Below are positions 7,199 through 15,706 of a stretch of DNA of 41,677 nucleotides, in pieces. This DNA comes from Thermodesulfovibrionia bacterium (GTDB lineage Bacteria > Nitrospirota > Thermodesulfovibrionia > UBA6902): NCBI GenBank assembly GCA_020053105.1, contig JAGVNU010000088.1:1-41677 (forward strand), read 5' to 3'. A program made the position numbers and the translations under genes. How positions within the stretch are numbered: the stretch's first letter is position 1; each line of letters begins with the position of its first letter. The notes beneath the pieces were generated by a model, which saw only the letters and a list, made by a program, of their open reading frames with translations, had not been told where the DNA came from and did no database searches.

Positions 7199-8434
7199 AT
7201 GAAAAAGATTGTTATCCTCGGGGGAGGAACAGGCGGCACTGCTATTGCCAATAAATTAAGAAAGGCCTTATCACGCGACGAGTGGGAAATTACGATCATT
7301 GACAGGGACGACAACCATGTTTACCAGCCCGGGCTGCTGTTTGTGCCTTTCGGACTCTGCACTGTTGAGAGCATTATAAAATCCAGGAAGAAATATATAT
7401 CCAATGGGATAAATTTTGTTATCGATCCGATCAAACGCGTAAACCATGAAAAGAACAGGGTCGAGACCAGGGGCGGAAGTTTTGATTATGACTGGCTGAT
7501 AATAGGCACAGGCTGCCGCCTTGCACCTGAGGAGAACGAGGGCCTCATGGATGAATGGGGCAAAAACGCCTTTTCATTTTATACGCCTGAAACAGCGGAA
7601 AGCCTGAGGCACGCGCTTGCGGGATTTAAGGGCGGCAAGCTTCTCATGAGCGTTGCAGAGCTGCCGTTTAAATGCCCGGTGGCCCCTATAGAATTTATCT
7701 TCCTAGCAGACTGGTATTTCAGACAGAAGGGTATGCGTGACAAGGTCGAGCTTCAGCTGGCCACCCCTTTCCCACAATGTATGCCGAACTGGCCAAAGGG
7801 ACGTGTAGTAATGCTTGATGCAGCCAGGAAGAAAGGCATAACGATATCAACCGGCTTCGCGCTGCAGGAGGTCAATAGGGAAGGAAAGTGCATCCAGTCT
7901 TTTGCCGGGGAAAAGATCGATTACGATCTCCTGGTTATCGTCCCGACAAACCAGGGCGATCAGGTCATCTCTGATTCGGGCCTTGACGACGGCAGTACGT
8001 ATGTGCCGACAGACAAGCACACCTTAAAGGCCTTAAATCATAAAAACATTTATGTGATTGGAGACGCGACAAACATCCCTACCTCAAAGGCGGGCTCGGT
8101 AGCTCATTATGAAGCTGAGGTAATCACACATAATCTCCTGAGCGAAATCAACGGAAAAGAACCTGAGCCCATTTATGACGGCCACTCCACCTGTTTTATC
8201 GTCTCGGAAAAGGGCAAATCCTATCTGGTGGATTTCAATTACAACACTGAGCCGCTGTTCGGAAAGTTCCCGCTCCCTGTCATCGGGCCTTTCTCTCTTC
8301 TGAAAGAGACGAGAATGAACTGGAAGGGGAAACTCGGTTTTGAGTGGGTGTACTGGAACATCCTGCTGCCGGGGAAAAGCACTATGCTCCCGCCCACCCT
8401 GACCATGGCAGGTAAGAGGCAGGAGCCAGAATAA
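7199..8434 (+). CDS. Sulfide:quinone oxidoreductase-like FAD flavoprotein
   Basis: Membrane-associated flavoprotein of the SQR/FCSD family, 411 aa, expected to oxidise sulfide and pass electrons to quinone. The start is the ATG at 7199, preceded by GGGAGGAGGG; an upstream in-frame ATG lacks a site. The N-terminus has the FAD Rossmann motif (VILGGGTGGT). Three cysteines sit where SQR has its catalytic set: Cys-106 (GTGCRL), Cys-159 (FKCPVAP) and Cys-332 (STCF). The second FAD motif is GDATNIPTSKAG (about 288-299). The C-terminal region (GFEWVYWNILLPGK) is the amphipathic membrane-binding end typical of the family. Exact SQR type is not decided by eye. Polysulfide or another sulfur donor as substrate remains possible. 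The gene suggests sulfide handling by the host. Confidence 0.85.
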   Translation: MKKIVILGGGTGGTAIANKLRKALSRDEWEITIIDRDDNHVYQPGLLFVPFGLCTVESIIKSRKKYISNGINFVIDPIKRVNHEKNRVETRGGSFDYDWLIIGTGCRLAPEENEGLMDEWGKNAFSFYTPETAESLRHALAGFKGGKLLMSVAELPFKCPVAPIEFIFLADWYFRQKGMRDKVELQLATPFPQCMPNWPKGRVVMLDAARKKGITISTGFALQEVNREGKCIQSFAGEKIDYDLLVIVPTNQGDQVISDSGLDDGSTYVPTDKHTLKALNHKNIYVIGDATNIPTSKAGSVAHYEAEVITHNLLSEINGKEPEPIYDGHSTCFIVSEKGKSYLVDFNYNTEPLFGKFPLPVIGPFSLLKETRMNWKGKLGFEWVYWNILLPGKSTMLPPTLTMAGKRQEPE

Positions 8435-8465
8435 AGCCGCCTGCGGTATTTATTAAAATAACATC

Positions 8466-8909
8466 ATGAAATTTCCGCGTGACAGCAGGGAATTAAGTGC
8501 AATGTTCAGGAATGCATCAGATCCGGCGCTGTCTGAGTTAGCAGGGGAATATCTTGTTGACATGCTTACTGTGTGGCCGAGCTTTAAATGCCTTTCCCAC
8601 CGGAAGATTATTTACCAGAAGAATAATAAAGTCCTCGGTCATAATGTGCTGCTGAATGTTACATGGGGACGGTTTTTTATAGAGGAAGATATCTGTAAGG
8701 ATTCAGACCCAATAAAAGTGGCTGTAATCAATTACAATAGACCGGAAAATTTATTTTATGTCCGCCCGATACGGGACCATATAAGATGTGTTGATAAGGG
8801 CATGCATTATATCGGACGGTTCAATTATCTTGTGTCCGGGAGGTTGATGTTCCTCGGATATTTTTCTTTGGAAAAAACAAATTGTTGCCCCAAATTATGC
8901 AGACATTGA
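8466..8909 (+). CDS. Hypothetical protein, 147 aa, end altered by an inserted hairpin element
   Basis: Not recognised. The body is a mixed beta-rich soluble domain with segments such as HNVLLNVTWGRFFIEED and MHYIGRFNYLVSGRLMFLGY. It lies 31 bp after the SQR-like gene and may share its transcript, although no good ribosome site is visible at the ATG. The last five codons (KLCRH and stop) lie inside the left arm of the 153-bp inverted-repeat element at 8892-9044, so the native C-terminus has probably been replaced by element sequence. A role connected with the flavoprotein is only a neighbour-based guess. Confidence 0.62.
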   Translation: MKFPRDSRELSAMFRNASDPALSELAGEYLVDMLTVWPSFKCLSHRKIIYQKNNKVLGHNVLLNVTWGRFFIEEDICKDSDPIKVAVINYNRPENLFYVRPIRDHIRCVDKGMHYIGRFNYLVSGRLMFLGYFSLEKTNCCPKLCRH

Positions 8910-9044
8910 AAAATAATTTGTTTAACTCGATAAATTTATTATCGATTGTGCATATGGCTTTGAATAATAAATGCATCCTAATCTTGATTGAAAATACGTT
9001 TAAGGTATCGAAAAACAAATAATTTTCCAACATCTGCATAATTT
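8892..9044. mobile_element. MITE-like element: imperfect terminal inverted repeats of about 40 bp
   Basis: The left arm (8892-8932, beginning AAATTATGCAGA) and the right arm (9006-9044, ending TCTGCATAATTT) are inverted copies with a few mismatches, both also containing a matching AATAATTTGTTT block. The internal 73 bp can partly self-pair, so the whole element could fold as one long hairpin. It has no coding capacity, is AT-rich compared with its neighbours, and sits between two genes, as miniature inverted-repeat elements usually do. I see no obvious target-site duplication. Confidence 0.55.
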
Positions 9045-9058
9045 TCAATTTAATTAAT

Positions 9059-9943
9059 ATGAAGAAATTATTACTCACAGGCGCCAGCGGATTTCTCGGA
9101 TGGAACATTTGCCGGGAGGCATATAAGAGCTGGGAAATCTTCGGAACGGTCTTTACTCATCCGGTCAAAAGCAGAGGGGTAAAGATTGTCCAAACCGATT
9201 TGACTCGTTATAGAGAATTCAAAAAATTATTTAGGGAGATCGGGCCTGATGCGGTCATTCATACTGCCGCGTTAAGCAGCCCTGATTATTGTCAGCAACA
9301 TAAGGCCGAAACATGCAAGATAAATGTTGATGTGCCGGTCAATATAGCGGGACTCTGCGCTGATAGCGATGTCCCCTTTGTATTTACTTCATCAGATCTG
9401 GTATTTGACGGATTAAACGCTCCTTACAGGGAAGATGATCCGGTTTGTCCCATCAATGTGTATGGCGAACAAAAAGTGCACGCTGAACAGGGGATTATGA
9501 AGAGATATCCCGGAGCTGCGGTATGCCGGATGCCCCTGATGTTCGGGGACCCGGGGCCGGCAGCATCGAGTTTTTTTCAGACAATGCTTGCAGCCTTCAG
9601 GAAAGGGCGTGAACTGAGGCTGTTTCAAGATGAATACAGGACCCCGGTCAGCGGAAGGACCGCGGCCCAGGGGCTTTTCATTGCTATGGAAAAAATGAAG
9701 GGACTGATTCATCTGGGCGGCACGGAGCGGATCTCCAGATACAATTTCGGTTTACTGATGATGGGCCTCCTCGGGACCAGGAATGCCCGGTTAATAAGAT
9801 GCCGTCAGAAAGATATAACCACGGGAGCGCCAAGGCCCCCTGATATCTCGCTTGACAGTTCAAAGGCGTATTCCATGGGATTTAAGCCCCTGCCGTTAAA
9901 GTGCCAGCTGGAAGAACTTCTGTTAAAAAAGATAACGGCCTAA
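9059..9943 (+). CDS. RmlD-like extended SDR (dTDP-4-dehydrorhamnose reductase family)
   Basis: NAD(P)-dependent sugar-nucleotide reductase-like protein, 294 aa, the usual RmlD length. The Rossmann motif TGASGFLG is at residues 7-14, HTAALSSPDYCQ is the RmlD-type loop, and the serine of FTSSDLVFDG precedes the YxxxK catalytic pair in VYGEQKVHAE. The C-terminal part (EYRTPVSGRTAAQGL, then GLIHLGGTERISRYNFG) follows the family pattern. No other rhamnose genes are adjacent, so the substrate is uncertain; related SDRs of the MAT2B or spore-coat type also look like this. The ATG is 14 bp after the hairpin element, so the original upstream region was probably displaced. No strong ribosome site. Confidence 0.83.
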   Translation: MKKLLLTGASGFLGWNICREAYKSWEIFGTVFTHPVKSRGVKIVQTDLTRYREFKKLFREIGPDAVIHTAALSSPDYCQQHKAETCKINVDVPVNIAGLCADSDVPFVFTSSDLVFDGLNAPYREDDPVCPINVYGEQKVHAEQGIMKRYPGAAVCRMPLMFGDPGPAASSFFQTMLAAFRKGRELRLFQDEYRTPVSGRTAAQGLFIAMEKMKGLIHLGGTERISRYNFGLLMMGLLGTRNARLIRCRQKDITTGAPRPPDISLDSSKAYSMGFKPLPLKCQLEELLLKKITA

Positions 9944-10044
9944 AAGAACGTTGGGCTAAAATGACCTATTCTCCGATCGGACACACTGTCCCCTCACTAT
10001 CATGCCGGCAGCCTAACCTCCGGATATTCATCAATTCTTAAGTC

Positions 10045-10059
10045 TGGCACAGGCCTTGC
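10045..10059 (+). promoter_or_regulatory. Sigma-54 (RpoN) -24/-12 promoter upstream of the 62-aa gene and dnaK
   Basis: TGGCAC (10045-10050), 5 bp, TTGC (10056-10059) match the sigma-54 consensus without a mismatch. Transcription should start near 10070, giving a leader of about 45 nt before the ATG at 10116. This implies an AAA+ enhancer-binding activator; no such gene is in the window. Confidence 0.7.
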
Positions 10060-10115
10060 TGTACTACTACTAAATGAATGAACGCGAATGAAGCATTCAA
10101 CAGGAGGTTGATTAA

Positions 10116-10304
10116 ATGGCAAGTCTATCACGCGAGTATATGATTAATGACTGTGAGAGTAACAATGACAAGAAAAAGGCCGGATCGGTTTCTTATAATG
10201 CGCTTATATTAAGCACATCATTAGACCTGACGGCACTTCTGATTGCTACAAAAAGAGGAATAGACAGGCTTCCGCTGATATATCTTTCGGAAGCCAAGGC
10301 GTAG
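10116..10304 (+). CDS. Small hypothetical protein (62 aa) upstream of dnaK
   Basis: The ribosome site AGGAGG is well placed before the ATG. The product is polar at the N-terminus (NDCESNNDKKKAGS) and more hydrophobic at the C-terminus (LILSTSLDLTALLIATKRG). It lies 37 bp before dnaK in the same direction and behind the sigma-54 promoter, so it is probably co-transcribed with dnaK. No family recognised; a small chaperone partner or stress-induced peptide is possible but unsupported. Confidence 0.65.
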   Translation: MASLSREYMINDCESNNDKKKAGSVSYNALILSTSLDLTALLIATKRGIDRLPLIYLSEAKA

Positions 10305-10341
10305 AGGTTAATTAAATAAGATAATAAAGGAGGATTTTAAC

Positions 10342-12270
10342 ATGGCAAAAACAATAGGCATAGACCTTGGAACAACAAACTCGGCGGTGGCCGTAGTCCA
10401 AAGGGGAGAAAGAATTGTGATTCCTAACCAGGAGGGCACCAGGACGACCCCGTCAGTTGTTGCCTTTACTGACAAGGGGGAAAGGCTTGTCGGGCAGGTT
10501 GCCAAGAGACAGGCCATCACGAACCCGGAACATACGGTCTTCTCAATAAAGAGGCTAATGGGCCGGAAGTTCAAATCCAGGGAGGTCCAGGACGCGATAA
10601 AAAAGCTCCCGTACAAGATCGTTGAGGCATCAAACGGCGATGCCCATGTGGAGATAAGGGGGAAAAAATATTCACCTCCGGAAATCTCCGCGATGATCCT
10701 GCAAAAGATGAAACAGGCTGCCGAAGACTATCTCGGAGAGACAGTTTCTGATGCCGTAATAACAGTGCCCGCGTATTTTGATGACAGTCAGCGACAGGCC
10801 ACCAAGGACGCAGGCAAGATAGCGGGTCTTAATGTCCTGAGGATCATCAATGAACCGACAGCCGCGTCGCTTGCCTACGGGGCGGATTCAAAGAAAGATG
10901 AGAAGATCGCTGTGTACGACCTTGGGGGCGGAACATTCGATATATCCATTCTTGAAATCGGGGAAGGCATTACAGAGGTCAAGTCCACAAACGGAGATAC
11001 CTTCCTGGGCGGAGACGACTTTGACCTGAAGATAATAGATTGGATGACCAGTGAGTTTAAGAAAGACAATGGTATTGATCTCAGGAATGACAAGATGGCC
11101 CTTCAGAGGTTAAAGGAGTCGGCGGAAAAGGCCAAGACAGAGCTTTCCACAGCAGTTGAAACTGAAATCAATCTGCCCTTTATAACGGCAGATGCCACAG
11201 GGCCAAAGCATTTTGTGATGAAGCTTGCGAGATCGAAATTCGAGCAGCTTACCGAAGACCTTGTGCAGCGTACCCTTGAGCCGTGCAGGCTTGCCCTGAA
11301 AGATGCGGGGATCCCGGTCACGGACATCGACGAAGTGCTGCTTGTAGGAGGCCAGACAAGGGGCCCCAGAGTGGCCGAGGCGGTAAAGGGCTTTTTTAAC
11401 AAAGAACCGAACAAGGGCATAAACCCCGATGAAGCGGTTGCGCTGGGCGCGGCAATACAGGGTGCGGTCCTGGCGGGTGAGGTAAAGGACGTCCTGCTTC
11501 TGGATGTGACCCCGCTCTCTCTCGGGATCGAGACCCTTGGAGGCGTGTTCACAAAGCTGATCGAACGGAACACGACAATACCTGTAAAGAAGAGCCAGAT
11601 CTTCTCAACAGCCGCGGACAACCAGCCTGCGGTAAGTGTTCGGATATTCCAGGGGGAAAGGGAGATGGCCGGTGACAATAAGCTCCTCGGCAATTTCGAA
11701 TTGTTAGGCATTCCCACAGCGCCCAGAGGAGTGCCCCAGATTGAGGTCACATTCGACATCGATGCAAACGGTATCCTTCATGTATCAGCAAAAGACAAGG
11801 GAACGGGGAAAGAACAGTCTATCCGTATCACTGCATCGAGCGGATTATCGGAAAGCGAGATTGACAAGATGGTCAGAGATGCTGAGGCCCATTCTGATGA
11901 AGACAGAAAAAAGAAACAGCTCATTGAGGCCAGGAACGAAGCGGACAGCCTCGTTTACACGGCTGAAAAGACTTTGAAGGAACACGGAGACAAGCTGCCG
12001 GATTCTGACAGGAGTGATGTTGAACAGGCGCTTGAAAAGTGCAGAAAGGTCAAAGACACTTCGGACAACCCCGATGAAATACGTGAGGCTGTTGCCGCGC
12101 TTTCAACCGCATCTCACAAGATGGCAGAACATATGTACAAGTCCGCTTCAGCGGAGCAGGGGGCCTCTTCATGCGGCAGTGGGAACTGCGGCAGCAGTGC
12201 GGCCAACCCTGAGCACGATAATACCGTTGAAGCAGAGTTTGAAGATGAGCCGGTCGGCAAAGGAGCCTGA
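10342..12270 (+). CDS. dnaK: Molecular chaperone DnaK (Hsp70)
   Basis: Full-length cytoplasmic Hsp70, 642 aa. The nucleotide-binding domain opens with [40 protein letters not shown] and [16 protein letters not shown] are the other ATPase signatures, and [14 protein letters not shown] the third. The interdomain linker is [13 protein letters not shown]. The substrate-binding beta domain and helical lid follow. The C-terminus ends in a Gly/Ser segment with two cysteines ([11 protein letters not shown]) and the acidic EFEDEP tail. AAAGGAGG precedes the ATG. No grpE, dnaJ or hrcA is next to it, and a sigma-54 promoter lies upstream, so this may be a second, specialised dnaK copy; that is an inference. 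Ends at a good terminator. Confidence 0.97.
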   Translation: MAKTIGIDLGTTNSAVAVVQRGERIVIPNQEGTRTTPSVVAFTDKGERLVGQVAKRQAITNPEHTVFSIKRLMGRKFKSREVQDAIKKLPYKIVEASNGDAHVEIRGKKYSPPEISAMILQKMKQAAEDYLGETVSDAVITVPAYFDDSQRQATKDAGKIAGLNVLRIINEPTAASLAYGADSKKDEKIAVYDLGGGTFDISILEIGEGITEVKSTNGDTFLGGDDFDLKIIDWMTSEFKKDNGIDLRNDKMALQRLKESAEKAKTELSTAVETEINLPFITADATGPKHFVMKLARSKFEQLTEDLVQRTLEPCRLALKDAGIPVTDIDEVLLVGGQTRGPRVAEAVKGFFNKEPNKGINPDEAVALGAAIQGAVLAGEVKDVLLLDVTPLSLGIETLGGVFTKLIERNTTIPVKKSQIFSTAADNQPAVSVRIFQGEREMAGDNKLLGNFELLGIPTAPRGVPQIEVTFDIDANGILHVSAKDKGTGKEQSIRITASSGLSESEIDKMVRDAEAHSDEDRKKKQLIEARNEADSLVYTAEKTLKEHGDKLPDSDRSDVEQALEKCRKVKDTSDNPDEIREAVAALSTASHKMAEHMYKSASAEQGASSCGSGNCGSSAANPEHDNTVEAEFEDEPVGKGA

Positions 12271-12294
12271 TGTAAATAATACGTTAAGTTATCA

Positions 12295-12328
12295 CAGGGG
12301 CGAGCAACTGTTCGCCCCTGCATAAAAT
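12295..12328 (+). terminator. Rho-independent terminator after dnaK
   Basis: A 9-bp perfect stem, CAGGGGCGA (12295-12303) with TCGCCCCTG (12312-12320), has an 8-nt loop and is followed by an A/T-rich tract with several T residues (ATAAAATTTTT). Confidence 0.8.
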
Positions 12329-12400
12329 TTTTCCGCAGTCAAAAGCATCATTTAATACTGTATAATAATCCTTGACTCAAAACTGTAAAATCAATTTCAT

Positions 12401-12488
12401 GGAGAGGTGCCGGAGCGGTTGAACGGGGCGGTCTCGAAAACCGTTGTGCTGAAAGGCACCCAGGGTTCGAATCCCTGCCTCTCCGCCA
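12401..12488 (+). tRNA. tRNA-Ser(CGA), intact
   Basis: The acceptor stem GGAGAGG (12401-12407) pairs with CCTCTCC (12478-12484), followed by discriminator G and encoded CCA (12486-12488). The anticodon loop reads CTCGAAA with anticodon CGA at 12435-12437, decoding UCG. A long variable arm (TGTGCTGAAAGGCACC) and the T-arm GGGTTCGAATCCC are those of a serine type II tRNA. A TATAAT at 12361-12366 could serve as the -10 element. Confidence 0.95.
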
Positions 12489-12608
12489 TCTTTGGAGTTA
12501 AGAGTTTAAAGTTAAAGGAAAATTTCCAGTCAAGTTGAAAGTTAGAGGGTTAAAATTATAAAGTAGTAGTCCGGGTAAAGGTTTATTTAACGCCTGGACT
12601 CTAAGATT

Positions 12609-12650
12609 GGAGAGGTGTCCGAGTGGCCGAAGGAGCACGACTGGAAATCG
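12609..12650 (+). pseudogene. Truncated tRNA-Ser(GGA): 5' half only; probable island left junction
   Basis: The sequence starts with the same acceptor 5' strand GGAGAGG, continues through a D-arm (TCCGAGTGGCCGAAGGAG) and an anticodon stem/loop with anticodon GGA (12643-12645), and departs from tRNA after ATCG at 12650. The anticodon stem keeps three of five pairs. The variable arm, T-arm and acceptor 3' strand are absent, and none is found elsewhere in the window. Break-up of a tRNA at the anticodon stem is a classic tyrosine-integrase insertion point, and an integrase lies at the far right of the window. Everything to the right is therefore probably an integrated island. Confidence 0.85.
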
Positions 12651-12809
12651 CACAAATTGCATTATAATTTCAGTTAGTTAAGTTGACGTTGTCTGCATTT
12701 TGATTACAACCACCAAGAAAACCCCGCCTCTTTTCCTCTGAAAAATTTATCTTCTCTCCCAAGTTTACTTCTGATATATAATAGTACGACCTTAGAATAG
12801 GAACTAAAC

Positions 12810-12920
12810 ATGAAATATAAAATCTTTGTCAGCGGAGTTCAAAGGGAATTAAAAGAAGAGCGGTTTTTTATCCCGGCACAAACCCGACAAGAGGATAAAG
12901 TAAAGCAATGCTTAGCATAA
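12810..12920 (+). pseudogene. N-terminal remnant of a DUF4062-type protein
   Basis: The ATG at 12810 opens with MKYKIFVSGVQRELKEER, the characteristic start of DUF4062 proteins (often fused to AlbA_2/ATPase modules). After that the reading frame runs into unrelated residues and stops after 36 codons. The matching C-terminal remnant of such a gene lies 3.7 kb downstream at 16609-17127 on the same strand, so one gene seems to have been interrupted and then degraded. Recognised from the N-terminal signature only. Confidence 0.6.
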
Positions 12921-13114
12921 AAAATGAGGTGGATAAAAGGGTTCTTAAAAGGATGTCAAAAGAAGAAATCGTAACCCACTGCCTCTGGGAAATGACCTTT
13001 ATGGGTTTTACTCAGAGCAGGATCAGAAGCAGACTGTCTGTGCTGAAAAGTCGGGTCAAAGATATTAAAGAGGGCAAGGTGAAAACTATTCCTTTTGAAG
13101 AAGTAAAGGCATGA
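12908..13114 (+). CDS. Small hypothetical protein, 68 aa
   Basis: Charged helical protein with the recognisable stretch KEEIVTHCLWEMTFMGF, a pattern I have seen at the C-termini of small immunity- or antitoxin-like proteins (recalled, not verified). An internal ATG at 12956 (MSKEEIV) could be the true start. It overlaps the end of the DUF4062 remnant. It could be a genuine small gene or the tail of a longer decayed one. Confidence 0.5.
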   Translation: MLSIKNEVDKRVLKRMSKEEIVTHCLWEMTFMGFTQSRIRSRLSVLKSRVKDIKEGKVKTIPFEEVKA

Positions 13115-13314
13115 ATTAAAGAGAAGTTAAAGAATAGATAGAAAAGCGTTAACTAATTAACTTTCAAATATAATCGATGTGAAATTTGCCCTGCCGCTTT
13201 TTCTATAGTTTTTGCTACAATTCTGCAATAGAACTTTCTTAAATGTCCGTTTACTTATTAACCCAAGCTGATAGAACAAATTCAACCACTGCTATTTTGT
13301 TGTAAGGTATTGCA

Positions 13315-13923
13315 ATGGATTTTGATTCTGCTGTTATGACCATAAATAAACTACTGCTTGAGAAACGGCCTGATACATTCAACAGTTCCTGGATACGTAA
13401 ATATGCTCCGCATGTTTATAGGTTTATTCAGAAAAACGTACGGGCAGAGATCGGCGGCATAGATTGGGACAGATTTACCCGTGCCTTAGATCGGAAATTT
13501 CAAAGAAAGTGGATTACCTCTTCCAGTAGCAGAAAAAGATCATATCGGAAGAAATCCGAGGTTGGAATTATTTTTCAAAAATATCACGACAAACTGTATG
13601 CCTTTATCACCCCCAAGGATAAAAAAGATAAGGAGATGTGTGACTTCATCAGTATCGCTTTAGTAAGAATCGCCCAAAAAGGAAACGTCACAGCCAAAGA
13701 GGAAATCATAAAGCTAGTCAGGATGACGGTCGATGATTGGATCGACCGTCATCCTAAGATATCGTCCTGGAAGGGATATGAGTCTTTGATTCAAAGGTAT
13801 ATTGAGAACTGCATACGTCGCTACCGTTACTCAGGATCATTTCTTGGCTACTTATTCAGGACACTTGAATATGCTGGCAGAGGGTTAAGGCCGACAATTT
13901 CATTTTCATCTATGCAATGTTAG
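13315..13923 (+). CDS. Hypothetical protein, 202 aa, basic and helical
   Basis: Rich in Lys and Arg and predicted mostly helical. It contains KKSEVGIIFQKYHDKLYAFI in the middle and RYRYSGSFLGYLFRTLEYAG near the end, a pattern reminiscent of sigma-like or DNA-binding accessory proteins but not enough to name a family. The terminal residues after RGLRP look arbitrary (TISFSSMQC), so the 3' end may be truncated. Convergent with the metallophosphoesterase gene, 22 bp between stops. Function unknown. Confidence 0.6.
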   Translation: MDFDSAVMTINKLLLEKRPDTFNSSWIRKYAPHVYRFIQKNVRAEIGGIDWDRFTRALDRKFQRKWITSSSSRKRSYRKKSEVGIIFQKYHDKLYAFITPKDKKDKEMCDFISIALVRIAQKGNVTAKEEIIKLVRMTVDDWIDRHPKISSWKGYESLIQRYIENCIRRYRYSGSFLGYLFRTLEYAGRGLRPTISFSSMQC

Positions 13924-13945
13924 ATGTTTAAATTAAAGATGGCTT

Positions 13946-14776
13946 TTAATTAATATTTATTTCCTGGAACCTGTCAAACTTCATTGTCTCCAGGTCAATT
14001 ACAACATATGTGAAATCGTCAAGTTGACCGGGCTGAATGCAGATGGTTTCTCCAATTTTGTCATACCATTTTCCGGTCATCACAGGGGATTCATGTATGT
14101 GGCCATGCAGGGTCAGTTTCGGCTGATGTTGTGCTATAAAATCACAGATTGCTCTTGAGCCGACCTCTGAGCCGTTATAACATTTATCGAGCCCTAATTT
14201 AGCAGGAGGCATATGGATTACATAAATGCTATTTTTCAGATTTCCAGGATACGGCAACTTACTTAATTCTTCCTCAATAGTTGGCAATGAATGAGCATAT
14301 GCAAACCAGTCATCCAACTCTTTCCAGCTTCCGGGTGTTGACAATAATCCGGTCCCAAACTGTTTCTGAAACACATAGTCTTTTGTATCCCTTCGGCATC
14401 TGTCTTTTAGCCGGAACGGATAGTCCACAACCCAGTTCAGTCCGATAAATTCGTATCCATTGAGAACAAATATTTTCTGTGCCAATGGAATTATATAAGA
14501 GAACTGATTGCAAGTCTCTTCAAATACATGATCGAAAATCATGAGATCATCGTTCCCCAGATAAGAAAGATAGTATATCCCGGCAGAATTGAAGCGTGAG
14601 AAATGATCTTTCAAAAAAGAACTGATGAATTCCCCCTGTTCAAAGAGCTCGCCATCTTTAGGAAGCATGTCCCCGGCATTTATAACAGCATCTGCCTTTA
14701 AATCACTTGCAACTGTGAACAGTTGGTTATATTTCCATTTAGCGCCATGCAGATCTGTAACAAATATTATTTTCAA
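13946..14776 (-). CDS. Calcineurin-like metallophosphoesterase
   Basis: Soluble phosphoesterase, 276 aa. The family motifs are in order: DLHG (residues 7-10), GDM (about 36-38), a GNDD box (about 74-77, replacing the usual GNHE), HMPP (about 183) and HGHIHE (about 219-224), which together supply the two-metal site. Substrate unknown; phosphodiesters, nucleotides or proteins are all possible. It is the last of three minus-strand genes (YopX-like, unknown, this one) spaced by 12 and 33 bp, so they probably form an operon. The whole group appears inserted in the DUF4062/AlbA_2 gene. Confidence 0.85.
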   Translation of the reverse strand: MKIIFVTDLHGAKWKYNQLFTVASDLKADAVINAGDMLPKDGELFEQGEFISSFLKDHFSRFNSAGIYYLSYLGNDDLMIFDHVFEETCNQFSYIIPLAQKIFVLNGYEFIGLNWVVDYPFRLKDRCRRDTKDYVFQKQFGTGLLSTPGSWKELDDWFAYAHSLPTIEEELSKLPYPGNLKNSIYVIHMPPAKLGLDKCYNGSEVGSRAICDFIAQHQPKLTLHGHIHESPVMTGKWYDKIGETICIQPGQLDDFTYVVIDLETMKFDRFQEININ

Positions 14777-14809
14777 CTTCTATTCCCGAGGTATGATTTT
14801 TTTGATATA

Positions 14810-15694
14810 TCAATGTTTATTTACGGCTATTTTTATTTTTAACTCTTTTTCTTTTGAAAACAACCCGGTATCAACATTTAATAGTTTTATATTATTCAGA
14901 ATTTTCTTTTCTTCATTATGAGCTATGAAATAATTTGATCCCAAATCACGCGCGGACAGTATCAAAGACTTTGAGGTCATAAGATATCTGAATCTGTTTT
15001 GATTATCATAAACAAAAACATGTGTAGGGATATCAATCCCTATATTTTGGCATCTTGCAAAAAGAAAACCGTAGCGGGAATGCCACTCTCTTTGCCCTGA
15101 AGATCCGCTTCCTCCGGAAATGAAAGCGAGTTCTCCATTCTGATCAAAAAGGTATGTCTGTACCACTATGTTTCTGTCATCCCAGTTATTCCATGGATAG
15201 GGCATATCATATTTTCTTTCAATTCGATAACCAAATCTATCTCTCGTTAGTTCTTTTCTTTTTTTATCCCAATTCTCCGGAATCCGCATTCTGCGGCGAT
15301 ATTGTGCTAAGAAATCATTTCTAATCTTTTTTCCCAATAAACCATAAGCCTCAGTTAGCTCAATGCCTCTATTTTTTGCTATCTTCTCGGCTTTATCCCT
15401 GCACATGGCGTTATGTTCAAAGACGTATCTGTTTATTTTTTCCTGAATCAAAGAACATCTTTCAAATTTTAGCCATGTTACATATTTATTGCTGCGTGTA
15501 TAATCATCTTTTAGAAAATCGACAATCACGATAATGGTCTCTAATTTTATTTTGCCCGAGATTACATTATTGTAAATATCTTCCTCATTTTGTGCCGGTA
15601 TCATATGCTGGCCAGCAGCTAAGTCCGACAATTTGTCCTTGAGAAAATCCGGTATCGGTTTTAAGTCTGATAAACAATAGATAAATTTATTCAT
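14810..15694 (-). CDS. Hypothetical protein, 294 aa, middle gene of the YopX-like operon
   Basis: Not recognised. An N-terminal half with VISGKIKLETIIVIVDFLKD is followed by a basic helical region (about 85-150) and a C-terminal beta-rich region with repeated phosphatase-unrelated motifs such as GGSGSSGQREWHSRYGFLFAR. No signal peptide or membrane segment. Spacing of 12 bp to the upstream YopX-like gene and 33 bp to the downstream metallophosphoesterase implies co-expression. AT-rich compared with the chromosomal genes to the left, consistent with transfer. Confidence 0.68.
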   Translation of the reverse strand: MNKFIYCLSDLKPIPDFLKDKLSDLAAGQHMIPAQNEEDIYNNVISGKIKLETIIVIVDFLKDDYTRSNKYVTWLKFERCSLIQEKINRYVFEHNAMCRDKAEKIAKNRGIELTEAYGLLGKKIRNDFLAQYRRRMRIPENWDKKRKELTRDRFGYRIERKYDMPYPWNNWDDRNIVVQTYLFDQNGELAFISGGSGSSGQREWHSRYGFLFARCQNIGIDIPTHVFVYDNQNRFRYLMTSKSLILSARDLGSNYFIAHNEEKKILNNIKLLNVDTGLFSKEKELKIKIAVNKH

Positions 15695-15706
15695 GTCTTC
15701 GATTTT

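Noticed and set aside
11103..11759. 218-aa ORF on the minus strand
   Set aside because: Antisense shadow of dnaK, Ser/Thr-rich as expected for such shadows.
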